The notes under the pieces are model-generated. The model saw nothing but the letters and a program-made list of their open reading frames with translations. It did not search any database and was not told the origin of the DNA. From positions 13,514,001-13,578,000 of the forward strand of contig NC_135010.1 in the NCBI RefSeq assembly GCF_051020985.1: a DNA stretch of 64,000 nucleotides. The letters run 5' to 3'. Below are positions 1-12,395 of the stretch, piece by piece; position 1 is the first letter of the stretch; every line of letters begins with the position of its first letter. Source of the DNA: Nomia melanderi (taxonomy: Eukaryota > Arthropoda > Insecta > Hymenoptera > Halictidae). A program made the translations under genes and the position numbers.

Positions 1-816
1 GCACGTAGGTACAGGGAGAGGGCCTCGCAAGAAGAAGGTATAGTTTATAGTGATTACATGGGGTCAGGTCCTGGCAATAAACCATCTCATGGTGGCCATA
101 GCTATAAGTCTCGGACTACGGTTGTGACCGTTCTCTCCGTCTCTCTCTCTCTCTCTCCCTCCCCCGTTTCTCTCTCGCCGTCCGCCTCTCTTTTTCTCTT
201 TGTCTCTCCGGCTCCGTTCCCGGTATCTGTTCTCGTCGGAACGGTGGGATGCCGAGAGTCGCGCCTACGCGCGGGCGGAGCAAAAGCAAAGCGAGTTCGA
301 AAAGCAAAAGGATCGGGACGCAGGGGCGACCGGTATACGAGAGCAAAAAGCGCGTGGCTGCGCGGCCATACGAGCGGCAGAGATCGAGAGCGAGAGTGAA
401 AAGGAGTCGGCAGCATCGGTATCAGCGGCCGTAGAGAGGAACAGGGGAAGAGAATAATAAGGGAAAGAGAAACAAGAGACGGGGAAAGGGAAAGAGACGG
501 CGGCGATGGTGTGCAGAGGAGAGCCGCAACACCGGGAGCCATCCTACTGGAATTTAAATAATAATTATAGTGTTTAATATCATACGCACGGGGCTCAGCC
601 TCGAGTGGACCTTTTTCTCTCGCTCCGTCCTCCTCTTCTTTCTCCTCTCCGCGCTGGTTCGCTCGGGCATTCCGTCTCGCTTCGTCCCGTTGAACCCGGT
701 CTCGGTTTGTCTCGTCCGGTCTCGTCCCATCCCGTTCCGTCCCGTTCCCGTCCCGACCGTCCCGGTCTCCGTCCCGGCCGTCCCGTCTCGTCGCGTCGCG
801 TCTCCTCTTCTTGCAG
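1..816. other. Gene-free GC-rich start of window
   Basis: No recognisable gene. It holds a short CT run (141-158), and from about 693 to 795 a degenerate tandem of CGTCC-like pentamers that runs into the CT-rich sequence before the possible splice acceptor at 815-816. Overlapping open frames on both strands are Arg/Ser/Pro-rich and look like by-products of this composition. Confidence 0.6.
693..795. repeat. Degenerate CGTCC pentamer tandem
   Basis: Many imperfect copies of a TCCCG/CGTCC pentamer follow one another, with single-base variants and a few CGTCG units at the end. It is a decayed minisatellite-like tract. Its pyrimidine-rich plus strand supplies part of the polypyrimidine tract of the candidate exon that starts at 817. 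Confidence 0.6.
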
Positions 817-865
817 CACGGCGACCAGAAGCCCACCGGCTGCCGTTCGTCGCTGTATATACCCG
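817..865 (+). CDS. Possible 49-base internal exon
   Basis: The segment is bounded by a strong plus-strand acceptor (a pyrimidine run ending CTTCTTGCAG at 816) and a good donor (CCCG then GTAAGG at 866). All three frames are open across the 49 bases; one reads HGDQKPTGCRSSLYIP. The length is not a multiple of three, so skipping it would shift the frame. No protein family was recognised and no neighbouring exon could be joined, so this is based on splice-site quality alone. A chance pairing of sites is the main alternative. Confidence 0.25.
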
Positions 866-1721
866 GTAAGGTTCTTCTTCTTCTCTTCGTGTTCGTGTAG
901 ACACGTGCAGCCGTGCAGCGTACAACCTGGCCAGCCCGGTCTGTAATAAGGCATCCGCCAGATTGGAAACCGATCACCGGTTTCCTTGGGATCCTTTGCC
1001 GTAGAAGACGAGCCGAAGATCGGACTAAATTTGATATTTAAATGGTATCTCGTTAAGGTCTAGGTTGCCGGGACAGCTCTCCGTTACCGTAACAGGAATA
1101 TGGGGTAAAAGCCACTTAACCATCGCCGCTTCCATCCCCTCGGCAGCCCCCGTTCTCCCGTGCCCCCTGCCTCGTGGCTCTAATTTCGAGCAACGGGGCA
1201 ACGGTGGCCGAATAGATTTTTAAGATATAGATTTACGGAATTACGGTGAATTAGCGGGCCGCAAGCTCTCGCGGTGCCGGGTACGCTCGCTGAATCACGG
1301 GCCGCCGCGCATTATGTCGGTAGCTCCTTCGGGACGGTTCATTATGCGATAATATCGGGAGAGCGTCCCGAATGGATGTTTCCTGGCTCCGGTACACGGC
1401 CGGCCCTCTTCCCCTATCCCGGGGAATTCCTTTCGATTCGCGAGCCGGCCCAGTTGCGCGGCCAGCCGAGATTTCCCTTCTCTCGCGCGGGCCAGCCGGA
1501 GAAGTACCGATATGTGTTTGGCAATCACGCCGCTGTCGCTTTAAGACTGCAAATGCATTAGTCGTGTTCCACGTTCCAGCCTGGCACCGGGATCCCGGAA
1601 GGCGGAGTGGTTTTCTGGTACGCCACAAAACGCTGCCATTATCGCTGCCTGCGGAGTTTACGGCGAGCGCAAAAGTTAGCCGCGCCGCGCCGCGCCGTGC
1701 CGCGCCGAAGTCTCTCGAGCG

Positions 1722-1796
1722 ATGCGGAGTCGAGTGGAGCCGAGTCGAGACTCGAGAGAGACTCGGGACTCGAGAGACTCGAGAGACTCGAGTCGA
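1722..1796. repeat. GACTCGAGA-type tandem with CTCGAG palindromes
   Basis: Repeated GAGTCGAG and CTCGAGAGA units produce several CTCGAG palindromes in about 75 bases. This is a low-complexity tandem that could fold back on itself. No function is implied. Confidence 0.7.
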
Positions 1797-2241
1797 TTCT
1801 CACTCCTCGCACAATGCCGGCTGTCGTTATTGCCCCGCCACGAATGTATTAATAAAATTTATTGGTCGGGCCGAGTGCAGCGCGCGAACGTTAATGGATT
1901 TCGAGGCACCGGTGGCCTCGCCGTAGGCAGCGAACGACAGCAAATGAGCCGGCCCTCGATGGCCTGGCGACTCCTTGCACGCTTTAACGCGTTAAAACTT
2001 GACTGGAATGATATTACGGAACGATACCGCGTCGGCTGCCGTAGACCACCTTGTAAGCCGAAGCACCGGCGCGACGCGACCTGTTCGGCCGCAGCCCGGA
2101 AGCGATTCGCGCGGTGAAACCGTGACGCGTGACCCGGGTCCACCGCGCGGCGCGTCTCGCCGCTCCTTTCCGATTGCGGCCGTTTCGTCACGCCGCTACT
2201 GTTCACGCAATCGGTCGCGGATCCCGCGATCGGCCTGTCTT

Positions 2242-2246
<5 letters not shown>

Positions 2247-2278
<32 letters not shown>
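2247..2278. repeat. (CT)16 microsatellite
   Basis: Uninterrupted CT dinucleotides preceded by a short T run. This is one of at least five GA/CT tracts of more than 30 bases in the window. Confidence 0.95.
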
Positions 2279-2280
<2 letters not shown>

Positions 2281-2417
2281 CCACTTTTTCTCTGGACGCT
2301 GACGCAACCGCGACGCGACCCGAGATTATCCGGCTACCGCTACGCGGGATGAGAGTTATTGATTTATCGATTGGTTCGTCAAACGATTAGGAGGGTCCGT
2401 TGATTAATAGTCGACGT

Positions 2418-2528
2418 ATGCCAGAAGATAAACTGACGGACAGCCGGTCGTTTCCTTCCTCTCCTTCTTGCGGCTCTTCTTCCCGCCGCGGCGTCGTCCC
2501 GAGCCCGGCTTCGAATAACTCGCGTCAT
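2418..2528 (+). CDS. Candidate first coding exon, 37 codons
   Basis: An ATG at 2418 opens 37 codons (MPEDKLTDSRSFPSS..., then a Ser/Arg-rich stretch ending NNSRH). They finish exactly at a GTAAGT at 2529, leaving a phase-0 junction. Residue composition is more protein-like than in most local frames, with acidic, polar and Ser-rich content typical of disordered N-termini. The base before the donor is T rather than the preferred G. No family was recognised and no downstream exon could be joined, so it may be chance. Confidence 0.27.
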
Positions 2529-3730
2529 GTAAGTTATTTGTACGGGAGACGAACCTCTAACGACCGTGTCTCGCCGGACGATCGACGTTTTTTTCCGTTA
2601 CCGTTCGCGAGAAAGAATCCCGGCCGAATTCTTTCCGTCCGCTACGTATCCGCGCCGTAACTCTTCCGGTGCAGCCGGAAAAGCCGCGCACCGGTCGACG
2701 GAGGATCCGTCTGCGACGGGTCTGAGTACGATTCGCTGTATCGTCGCCTGATCGCGCGTGCAAAGACAATCTTCGCTACTCTCTCCGTTCACTTAGCGCG
2801 AAGTGCATTGTCACCGATCCTCCGCGGTAATAGACATTATACTCCCGAGGCAACGGGTGGGCTGGAGTAACCGCAATTAACCGGAGGGAACGAGAATTAT
2901 CTAGCGAAGCTCGGTTCGCGCTGCCACCGACGACTCTATATCTCCGGAAAGCCGTTCGATCGATCAGCGCGATACGCCCGCAAAGACAGAGCCCGACAGG
3001 GTAGTTGGCCGAGATGAATCGGCCGTAACGGACGACGCCGTCCACCTGTCCCCCCGGAACCGCGCCGATAAAGACGTGGAAAGACCGGCGCGGACTCGTT
3101 ATCCTTATTGGGGCCGGAGCCCGGGGAGGGTGACGGAAGAAACACAAGCGGACAGATAATCCGGCTATTAGAGGTGTCCCCGAGGAGATTCCAGGGGTCG
3201 TGGGAGAGCCGATAGATCGGCCACGGGGATACTCCATGAACTCGCGAGCTAAGGTCACTCGAGGATACTCCCGGAGCGGGGGCTGCCACGAGTTTGTCAC
3301 GATGGCAGGCCCCAATTTGTCGTAACAGGCTGCCGCGCGCGTTCTTCTTTTCCCTCCAGCCCCGTCCTCCTTATCCCAAGACCCGGGCGACCCGGAGTAT
3401 CGCGCGTCCAGCCCGCCCCCAAACTCGGCAAACTGAATCGCATTGATTGACCGTCCGCTGGACGAAAGGGGGAGACCTTCCCGTCACTCTCCGGGCTCGA
3501 GCGGAACGCGACGACGTTACGTCCGACTCGTCGTCGTCGACGGACGCTGGTCTCTGGACGGAATCCGCCGAAATTGATACCGATACACGGATCCGACTTA
3601 CAGACACCCGGCGCCAGCGTTGACCGCGGCGAGTCCCGGGAAGAGATTACGCGAACTTATTCCTGACCGGCGATTCCTCTCGTTTCTCGATCGAGTTTCG
3701 AAGTTCGTGCTTCGGAGGATTCTTCCGTGA
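2529..3730. other. Gene-free interval
   Basis: No recognisable gene or repeat of note. A 179-codon minus-strand frame at 2776-3315 has no splice or homology support. Confidence 0.45.
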
Positions 3731-3919
3731 ATTTCGGAAGAGAATCGACAAAGTCCGGGCCGCGGAAACGGCGGCGGGCGGACCCGACGGCGACCGTTAG
3801 AAAAGTTTAATTTTCTAAGTTGCGAGCGGGTCGCATCGCCGCTGGGCGGGGATGCAACGTCGGCGGGTCGAGGCGTGCACCGAAAGCTGTCCGATGGAAG
3901 GGGATTCGTTAACGACATC
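3731..3919 (+). CDS. Candidate internal exon, open frame ending at GTAAGT
   Basis: Following a TGA at 3728, 63 codons stay open and end exactly at a GTAAGT donor at 3920; an in-frame TGA follows at 3938. The peptide starts ISEENRQSPGRGNGG and ends KLSDGRGFVNDI. No good acceptor was found: the nearest AG (GGAAG at 3740) has a weak pyrimidine tract. The opposite strand (3598-3918) is also open, so the coding strand is not settled. The frame does not phase cleanly with the 2418-2528 candidate. Confidence 0.22.
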
Positions 3920-4282
3920 GTAAGTTCCGCGGCAGAATGAGCCGTAGATGAGAGGGTGACGACGAGAGAAGCCGCGTCCGGGGAACTTCTGCGAGCCGAT
4001 CATCGCGGCCTCTCCCCCTCGACCGCCTATCGATCCGTAGGATCTTGAATAAATTAATTACCCGACAGGTTAATCGAGTTAGCCAGCCGCGCCAATCACA
4101 ACTCCGTACTTTATTAACCGCTTATTCGCCGGGACCGTGTTACGGCTCGATCGCCGGGCGAAGCGAACTCTTCTCCGCGCTCCTTTCGTCCGCCTTTCGC
4201 TCGACGCTGGACAACACCTCTCTCCCCGTTTCTCCCTGTAATTCCCTCGAATCCTCGGCGCGTTCTCCGACCACCGTGTCGC

Positions 4283-4540
4283 GTGTCCGGCCACCGGCGC
4301 CGCGGAAAAGCGAAGTTCCGCGTGCACCCGAGGCCCAACTTCGCGTCGAAGTTTCCTGGCAGGCGAGTCGTGACCGGCGGATTTTTCGCGGAACGGGGGC
4401 TGCAGCCGCGAGGAAAGGGGCGGGTGGAAAGGCAGGAAAGGCAAAGAAAAGAAACGCCGGCGAACCGGGGAAGGAGGGATAAAGAGGAGAAGCCGGAGAG
4501 CGAGCCGGAGGAAGAGAGAAACGGCAGCACGTACACCCCG
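4283..4540 (+). CDS. Candidate charged exon ending at a strong donor
   Basis: A plus-strand frame runs to CCCCG then GTGAGT at 4541, a strong donor in phase 0. The first part is basic (HRRRGKAKFRVHPRP). The last 30 residues form a mixed-charge Lys/Glu-rich tail (KEEKPESEPEEERNG) before the junction. There is no ATG at the left edge and no convincing acceptor, so the true left boundary is unknown. Such a charged low-complexity peptide can be real disordered protein, or translated purine-rich noncoding DNA: the underlying sequence is GA-rich. Confidence 0.22.
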
Positions 4541-6586
4541 GTGAGTTCGATTCCACGAGTTTAGTTGCAGGACGGGACAGGGCCGCCGCACGGTCGCCGG
4601 TGATTAATGATCAGGCCAATCAGATATAGTTGGCCGGCGAGGTGCGCGCGCGAGGGACGGAGAGGGACAGGCGGACAGAGGGAGCGCGAGCGAGAGACGA
4701 GCGTTCGATCGAACAGGGACGAGAAGGCACGGAAGGTGAACGGCGAACGGAGAACGAATATCGAGGATCGCGCGAAACGGAGAAGGAAGAACTGGCCCGT
4801 GGGAGGGCCGGTGCTGAGCGGGGGGAGGGAGGAACGTGAACCGCGGTTGATATGTTGCGCTGTCACTGCGTTGTACCTGCGCCGGCGGGACGTTGCCGTT
4901 GCCTGGATTGTAATATTGTATTGTACTGTTTGTTGGCCCGGTGTTCCACGACCGTCTGCGCGCTCGACAGCCTGTCCAAATACCGCCACCGGTTCGACGT
5001 ACGTACCGGAGGCCGGGACGGAGATCTGGCCCCGGTCGTGTACCGCCTCTGGTCAGCCGCATTCCATGTTTACCGGTGTTACACCCGCGATAAGGACCGG
5101 CCACCCCTCTCATACGGAACTGTGGAATATATTATGTCCAGCAAGACGGAGTGGCGAGCGCGAATCGATAAGTCGTGCCCTAGAAACCGACACGGCCGAC
5201 TGAATGAACCGGCCGCGTTTCGGATGGATCCGACACACGAGTCATTCATTTCGCGAAACGCTTCACCCCGCGATACCGAGACTAGGACAGTTCGATACCG
5301 TTTATAGATAAAGAACTGGTTAGCGCGAGGTTTCAACGCTGACATTCGGTAACGTTCGATCGGTTATTAACGCGTTCGCCGTCGACGCGTATTCGCGAGC
5401 TGCCCGATAACTTTCTTTGGTTTCACTTTTTCTCTTTCCGTCTCCGTCGAAATCCGAAGAGAAAGAGGGCAGGAGATAACCGTTTCACCGGACTTCCAAG
5501 TCCCGCGATTCCTGTTCGCGGGTCGTAACGAGCTTTTCGCGGAGGGAGACCGGTCCGTGGGCAATCGGGCCGCTTCATCTTCCCGGTAACACGGGTACGC
5601 GTTCGCTTTCGATTTCGTACGCTAGGGTTACATTAAGTGGAAGCCCATTGCTTTTCGAGCGTTTATCGGTAACTCCGACAACATCTTTCGGCCCGAGCTG
5701 CGGCTTCAGCCTCAGCAGCGTATAATCTCGCTGGTTATTAATGGCGATGGTTTGGGAAACTGCTACCGGGCAGCCGGCCCCCCCTCGGCTTCTCCCCTGA
5801 GTCTCCTCGATCGTTCTCTCCTTCTACGCTCGTCCTCGTCGATCCTCTAAATCTCTTCCTCTTTTTCTTTCCCTGCTGTTCCTCCTCTGCTTCTTCTTCT
5901 TCTCCTTCTTCTTCTCCTTCTTCTTCTTCTTCTTCTTTGTTCCCGTCGACTTTGCCCTTCTTCTGCCCCCACTTAACTCATCCTCGCCCCCTCGTCCCAC
6001 CGCGAAGCTGCATTCCGATCATGTTAGGGCTCGCCTACCTAAACTTCGCGGGCCGCAATCCTAAGCGCGCGCGCGTCGCTTTAATTGCCTGTCCGTTGGC
6101 CGACGTTCCACCGAACGTCCTCGCTTCTTCCGGACCGATCCCCGGCCTTAATTACCGAGCAGCCTTCGATCGATCCCCGCGTCCCCGAAATACGTCGCGC
6201 CGCGTGTCCCACGGATTCCGCTTTCACTCGATCGCCGAAGGATTCCGCGTCCACCGGCGCCGCTGGTTCACGAGGGGACGCGCGTCGGCCGGGTCGTCGC
6301 GTCTACCCTTCGACGAAATAATAGACCCGAGATCGAGTCACGGAGGTCCCGGGGTTCAAGCCGCGCCCGGAGATTCAGAGATCGATACCGCGTGTCGGGT
6401 CGGAGTTTAATTGAGAAAGTCCGCAACAACGGCGACAGGAACCAGGAACGAGACAGGATCTCCGTCCTGGGGGCGAAATCTACGGGTTGCTCGTAAATCG
6501 GGGCCCGCTCGGGGAACCGTGCCGGGGGATACGGAGGGAGAGGCAGAGGAGCAAACGGTGCTCCGCTAAAATGACCGTCCCGGTCG
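4541..6586. other. Gene-free interval with polypyrimidine block
   Basis: No recognisable gene. The main structure is a polypyrimidine block at about 5805-5940 that ends in CTT trinucleotides. Confidence 0.5.
5889..5938. repeat. CTT-rich tract
   Basis: Imperfect CTT/CTC trinucleotides close a roughly 140-base polypyrimidine block. Pure pyrimidine strands of this length can form triplex DNA. Confidence 0.85.
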
Positions 6587-6595
6587 ATATAAAAG
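6587..6595 (+). promoter_or_regulatory. TATA-like element
   Basis: ATATAAAAG lies in otherwise GC-rich sequence, about 90 bases before the TTCG/GTCG repeat. No clear initiator stands 30 bases downstream, so promoter activity is only a possibility. Confidence 0.15.
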
Positions 6596-6677
6596 AGCGC
6601 GGGAAGTTCATTTAACAGACCATAAAAAGAAGCGAGAGAGAACGGGAGCGGAGCGTCGGCCAGAGGAGAGGAGAGCT

Positions 6678-6745
6678 GTTCGTTCGTTCGTTCGTTCGTT
6701 CGTTCGGTCGGTCGGTCGGTCGGTTGGTCGGTCGGTCGGTCGGTC
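6678..6745. repeat. Compound TTCG/GTCG tetranucleotide repeat
   Basis: About seven TTCG units change abruptly to GTCG units, with one GTTG variant. It looks like a single-base variant of the tetramer that spread by slippage. Confidence 0.92.
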
Positions 6746-9008
6746 TCGAAGTGGATGTTTGCCAGCGGCATCAGCCGGTTCTCTGCGGCCCCAACCGGAA
6801 AGGGTGCCTGCCGGAGGATTTGGAATTGGGTGCTAGTGTCGGGAGAGTAGGTTAGAACGACGGGCTATCGGTGATCAAGCTCCGGGGTCGGATCCGAACG
6901 CTTATCTCGCCGAGGAAGGCTTACCGGCCAGGACCCCAGCGACGGCTGACGCTCCTTTCGCAGGATCGACCACAGGATCGTCCGATCTTAATCTGACCTA
7001 GCCTTCTCGCGTAATGCTCCTTAAAAGTCGGCCTACGAGCACCGTTTACGTCCGTTTAACCCTGCCGCGTTCCTCGGCTCTCTTTCATCCGATCGCTTTC
7101 TCATTTCTCTTAGCGCCAGTTCGGATCTTCGGCCTTTTCGCAGTTAATCGCATCCTCGTTTTGTATAGGATACCTTGAACTCGGCGCTGGGGATATAAAC
7201 TTGTTACCGGTCTACGTATCTTCATCTTCAATGGTACTTCGGTATCGCGAAGTATCATGATGGATTGTACAGACGAATCGGGAAGCAGGGTTAACCACTA
7301 TTCGATGGGAAGCTAAGACGACAGATGTGAGATCTCTCGAAAAGCTCCGGCGGTATTCTCGCGGGAGTCGGCCCGATATCGTTAATAAGCTGGCAGATAG
7401 AGGTTAAATCGGTACGGGATTACTCATTCTCGGCAAGTTGCCTTTACCGACCCGTTCGACTGCTAACTGGCATTTTTCCCAGCGCGTGTGAACCCTGTCG
7501 GAGTCGTAATGCGTATCGAGGACTTGCGGTAAACGCTTTTCTCCGGCTGGGAGAGAAGAAGACGAAGGAGAGGAAAAAAAAAAGAAACGCGCCTCGAACG
7601 ACGAATGGCCTTTCCGCTAGCCATTGTCGGTGGTCATGCGCGGCTCGTAAACGCGTTCCCGTCTCGAGGTTTTCTAATGCTGTCGGTCGCCCCGTCGAAA
7701 CGTGCGTTTCACGATCCCAACACCGACCGATCGGTACCGCGAGACAGAAATAAAAGAGATGGTTGCTTACGAACGGAATAATTCGAATCTAATCTGGAAT
7801 CTAATCTGAAATAGCTTAACACCAGCTCTTGAATTCTCCTTTCGAGATCGTTGAAAAAATAGCAGCCGACTCTTGGACAAGTTACCGAAGAAATTGATTT
7901 GCGATGCAAACTAAATTATGAGTCGATCGAAGTATCGATGGATAATAAATTTTAGAACTCTTGTAAAAATTCGATTAGACTAGAACGGAAAGCTTGACCC
8001 GATTTTCGTCGATAGCGAAGCTGAGTACTTCGTTGGCCGATAGCTGCACGCAAGGATTCAAGGAGAATTAGCTCTTCCTTATTAGACGCTTCGCGGCGAA
8101 CAGAGGAACCTCTTTCGCGCTCGGAAGCCGTAAAGAGGATCGCACCGCGCCAACGAATTCGCTCGATCGTCGAAAGTGGCATTCCACGTTACGCTCGCGG
8201 ACCACGAGGCATCCGCGCGTCTCCTCGGCACGGACACAGTCGTATCGAGAACCGAACGCAGCCTCCTCCGTTTCGCGGCCGATGATTTTCTGGTCCGTAC
8301 GCCGGCTGATTGACCGACGCCTATTTTCCGGGCCGACTGGCTCGCAGCGAGTTCGCGCGATTTCAACGCTGTTCTTTTCTGTCACCCTTCGCTGGCCTCG
8401 CGTTTTCGTGCGCGTTTACGGCGTTGCCTCGCTCTTGGGAGCCTCGAAAGCTCCCCAGTCCCATGGAGCCGGCGAGAAAAGCGCGGCGGAACGACCGAGT
8501 CAAGATTAATCGTCCGTGGAGTAGAGACTCCGGTGAATTTCAGATGCGTGCGGCTGAAAAGCCCGGCTCGGGTCCGCGGGAATCGAGCGCGCGCGTTCCT
8601 CGCGGAGCACGTCGCTCCCGGTCGAACGTCAGAGATCCGCGGTGGGAAAAAAAAGCACGGCCTCGCGCCGCCGCGGTATCGGCGTCGAAAATGCTGGCGG
8701 AAAACGTTCGACGCGCTGGTATTTTTTCCGGCCTTTTTTTCGGCCCCCACCCCGCTCGGAAAACAACATCATGGAGATCCAGGTGCGACGGTGTTTGCGT
8801 TAGCAAACCGTTTCCCGGACGGACAGGCTTCGTTGTGGCCGGGCGACACTGATTGCCAATCAATATGCCCATCTCGCTGGAGTCTAATTCGGCAACAATG
8901 TTGATCAATCAGTACGCACACGGCCTGGCCGGGAAGCCCCCGTTCCATTTTGCGTTCCGCCGTGTTCCGCTCGCAATCGCGCATCCACAACGAACGAACG
9001 AACAACGG
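6746..9008. other. Gene-free interval
   Basis: No recognisable gene. The base composition dips toward AT at about 7700-7980. Dual-strand open frames at 8068-8908 have no splice support. Confidence 0.5.
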
Positions 9009-9032
9009 GCCGTGCCGTGCCGTGCCGTGCCG
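9009..9032. repeat. CGTGC pentamer tandem
   Basis: About five CGTGC units in tandem, just after three CGAA-type units (about 8990-9004). Confidence 0.8.
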
Positions 9033-12000
9033 TTCCGGAGAGAGGGGACCTTCCCTCTCCGTCCTTTTCTCTTCCTCTCCCGATTCCTCTTTCCCTCTTC
9101 GCTGGTCCGATCATTTCCGCTTCCGGTCGTGCATCGTCCGGCCGCCTGCCACTTCGATTTCTTGCCATTTGCCGGAATAACTCGGTGATCCTTCGTTATC
9201 TCGGGATTGTCATCGACGAAACCTTGCCCGACTGGTCCGGCGAGTAGCTTAGGTGACACGGCGCGCGAATAATTCCCGTTCAATTCTACGAAATCGGGAT
9301 CGCGCGCGTAATTCGAACGCGAAACACGGCTAGCGCGCACGGTCCGCGGTAAAACGGCCGTCGATCGTCGGTCGCTCTCGTCGGGTGACGATCCGTAAAA
9401 TAAGGAACAGCCGGGCACAATCGAGGGCCAATTGTTACGACAAACGGTGCGCCGGTAGTTGGCAGCGGTACGCGAAATGCTACAAAACGGCACGGTACAC
9501 GGCATACGCGCAGCCGGGTCCGCGCTCGACACGGGCCGATAGTCGCGTCCCTGATTGCATCTCTGTTTGTACGTTCGCGCGTTCCCAGCGAGCACCGCGA
9601 CGTTGTCCGACGAGTAGGGGGGAGGGAACGAGCGACCGTTCCGCAAATCAAATTCGCTGCATCGCTGATTACGGGAACCGGAAGATCGCAATCTTCCCGA
9701 GCCGCGTCACCAGCGCGGACGTCTTTCCGAGCGAGCGCGATCGTAACGCCGGCCGATCGAGGTTGATTTTACTTTTCACCCGGGGAAATTGATGGCTCCG
9801 ACCAAGCTAGGATTCATTGGCTTTAATTTATTTACCGCGTTACACGCGTCGACGCGAGCGAATCGATTCGCCGACAAATAAAACGTGGAACGTAGACAAA
9901 TGTCGGGTCCGGCGGTCGTCGACGGATGGGAAGGGTCAGTCGCCGGACCAATATAGCGACCGAGTTTGTCCGCGGCTTGCCCCGTGGAAGATGTATGCCG
10001 GCCGGAAGCCATCACACCCGGAAACCATTACTGCCCCTCTAATTTCTTTACGATCACGATGCCATTGGTCACGCTCCCGCTGCGCCGTGGTTTACGGGCC
10101 AGCCTCGCGGTAAGGAAAGGACCTCCGCGGCTCGTTCCTCTTTTTTTACCCTTACAAATTGCCGCCTCTTTCCCTCGAAATATTTCAACCCCGGCCGACG
10201 ACCGGTCGCTCGAGCCTGCTCGGGGCGCAAGGTCTCGAGCGCCGGCCGGTCGGTGGTCAGTTATTAAAAGTAAGCGCCGTTTACTGCTTTCCGTTCCCTT
10301 TACGATAAAACTCGTGCCCGTAAATAACCGCCGCGCGGAACTACCTCCTAAATCTGCACGATAAAAGCGTGCAAGCGCGGCGAAGCCGGCGGAGGAACTG
10401 CGACAGGGAGTCGCTAGAAGAATCGTATCGCGAGTACCACGGAATTTTCGCTGGAATCGCTTCGGAACCGGGATTCGATCGGCGAAATCTCGCGGCGCGG
10501 TGCTCGCGGCGGCGACCGAACGGAGGAAACGCGTCGATCGGGGGAAAGGGGTTGGCGAGCAGACACGGCGAACGCGCCGGAAACACGGGGAAGACTCGCG
10601 GATCGGGATCGAGGAGGAGAGAAAGAGGGTAGAGGTAGCAGCGAAGGAGAGTACGATTCGTCGGTGGTAGTGGCAGATAGCAGCGAGTGGCTCGAGGCAC
10701 AATGAGCCTATCAGATTATATTTCTATTTTCGACACGCGGCCTATCGCGCAATCCCATCTCTCCGGCGCGGCTACCGCGACGCTCTGCCAACACAGCCGC
10801 GTCGATACACGTATGAACGCGCGGTACCAAAGGGAGGGAAGCCACGGAACACGAACAGCCGCGGCGTGTACCGTGCCGCATCGCACGGCCACGCTACGCC
10901 ACGCCACGCCGCTACGCCTCGGGGCTCCACGCTCTCGCCGATGCTGACTCTGACGGCGATGCCGATCCCGATCCCGCTTCTCGCCCCGCGACTTTATCGA
11001 GCGCTAGCGAGCGAGCCGGCTGCGCGAGCTACCGCGCCGCTCTTTCCCTCTGTTCCTATCCCTCTCGGCAACAATGGGGCTGCGATCGTAAACGCGGGCA
11101 AGCTCGAAGGAACGCGCGTGCTTAATGTCGTTACTCCGACTGATGAATTTCAACGCGGACAAGCGGAACGGCGCCGCGATCCTCGCACGCGAGAGAGATA
11201 CCCCGCTGAAGTACGATCGGATAGAGATACGCTGTAACCCGGTGTTCGAGGAATTCGCGGGTACCCTTCTTATCGATCTCCGGCCGAAGGAGAAACCGCC
11301 CGGCGATTTTATCCCGCGAATCGACGTCTCTTTCCGCGCTCGCGGACAATCCCTCGCGCGCCTCCGAGTCTATCTCGAAGACACTCGGCAGACGCGGCCG
11401 CTAAGAATGTACCACTGACGACTGTCGAAGGGTTCTCGCGTGAATTTCCGATTCGTCTTCTCGACTGGAGAAACCTAGACTCGTGTTCCGAGTGATTTGA
11501 TAGTTAACCCCATCTGCCATTTCGTCAGCCAAATCCAAAGACACGCTCGCAGACTACGAGGCTCTCTAATGAGGTTCGTGTTTCCTCCGGAATATGACTA
11601 CCAGCGAGAATCGTGAAACGGCAAGGGTTAAGGAAGTTATCCCGACGTCTCGTCGCGGTTGCAGCTGGCTTCGTCAGGGGGCAAAGACAACGATACTGTT
11701 TGAGCCGGCAGGGCTGTTCGCCGATGAAAAAAGACGGGACAAAGGCAAACTGGCGTAGATAGGGACGCAGCGGCATGACGCCGAGGTACTTTCTTTGGTA
11801 TGTGGCCGAGGCTTCAGCCTCGTCGAGAGCCCGAGAGGGAGACGGGCCCTCCGCGTTGCGGAGGACGGGCATCCGGTGGTAGCTCCCGGCTACTCGGAGC
11901 CGCATCTTCGGCCGCGAAACCCACCGAGAACCCTGCTGGCGTTCCACCTTCCTTCTCGGCTCCCTTCGTTCTCCGCGCTTCCTGCGAGACGTCTCGGATC

Positions 12001-12367
12001 GCGAGGATGATGGCCACGCACGCACGCACTCACGCACGGCGCAGGTAGAGGCACCCGTACGCGTTGAACCCGTGTATGCGTGACAGGGACAAAGAGCACC
12101 GGCCACGGGGAACGCACGAGCGAGACGGACCGAACTCGAACCGCTTTCCTTCCTTCGGGCGGTGCAGCTTCTCTTGCGATGGGTACTACCATGCATCTCG
12201 TCTCTGCGTCTTCTTCTCGTCGTCGTCGTCTCCGGAGCTTGCGCGTTCACCGTCCCTTTCCCTCCCCCGTTGTCCTTCTCTCTCCTCGGCCACCGGAGAA
12301 CTGGGAATCTTCCTCTCGACGTTAGCCTTTCCTTTTCTTGGCTCTTGTTTGCGAGACTTCGTAACTT
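9033..12367. other. Gene-free interval
   Basis: No recognisable gene. The sequence is CpG-rich with short A/T-containing patches. The longest frame here (11525-12250, minus, 241 codons) is Arg/Ser-rich and unsupported. Confidence 0.5.
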
Positions 12368-12395
12368 CTACTTCTTCTTCTTCTTCTTCTTCTCC
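12368..12395. repeat. TTC trinucleotide repeat
   Basis: About nine TTC units, read as poly-Ser or poly-Phe in the overlapping frames, which shows those frames are composition artefacts. Confidence 0.9.

Larger units (their letters stand above)
866..2417. other. Gene-free interval
   Basis: No recognisable gene. It contains a TCGAG-type tandem (1722-1796) and a 32-base CT microsatellite (2247-2278). The rest is CpG-rich unique sequence. Confidence 0.55.

Noticed and set aside
102..977. 291-codon minus-strand frame
   Set aside because: Built from the CGTCC-type pentamers and CT run; peptide is repetitive RDGRDG-type and RERERE-type sequence.
6346..6372. tRNA-like GGTTCAAGCC motif
   Set aside because: No matching acceptor stem, anticodon arm or D arm in the preceding 80 bases.
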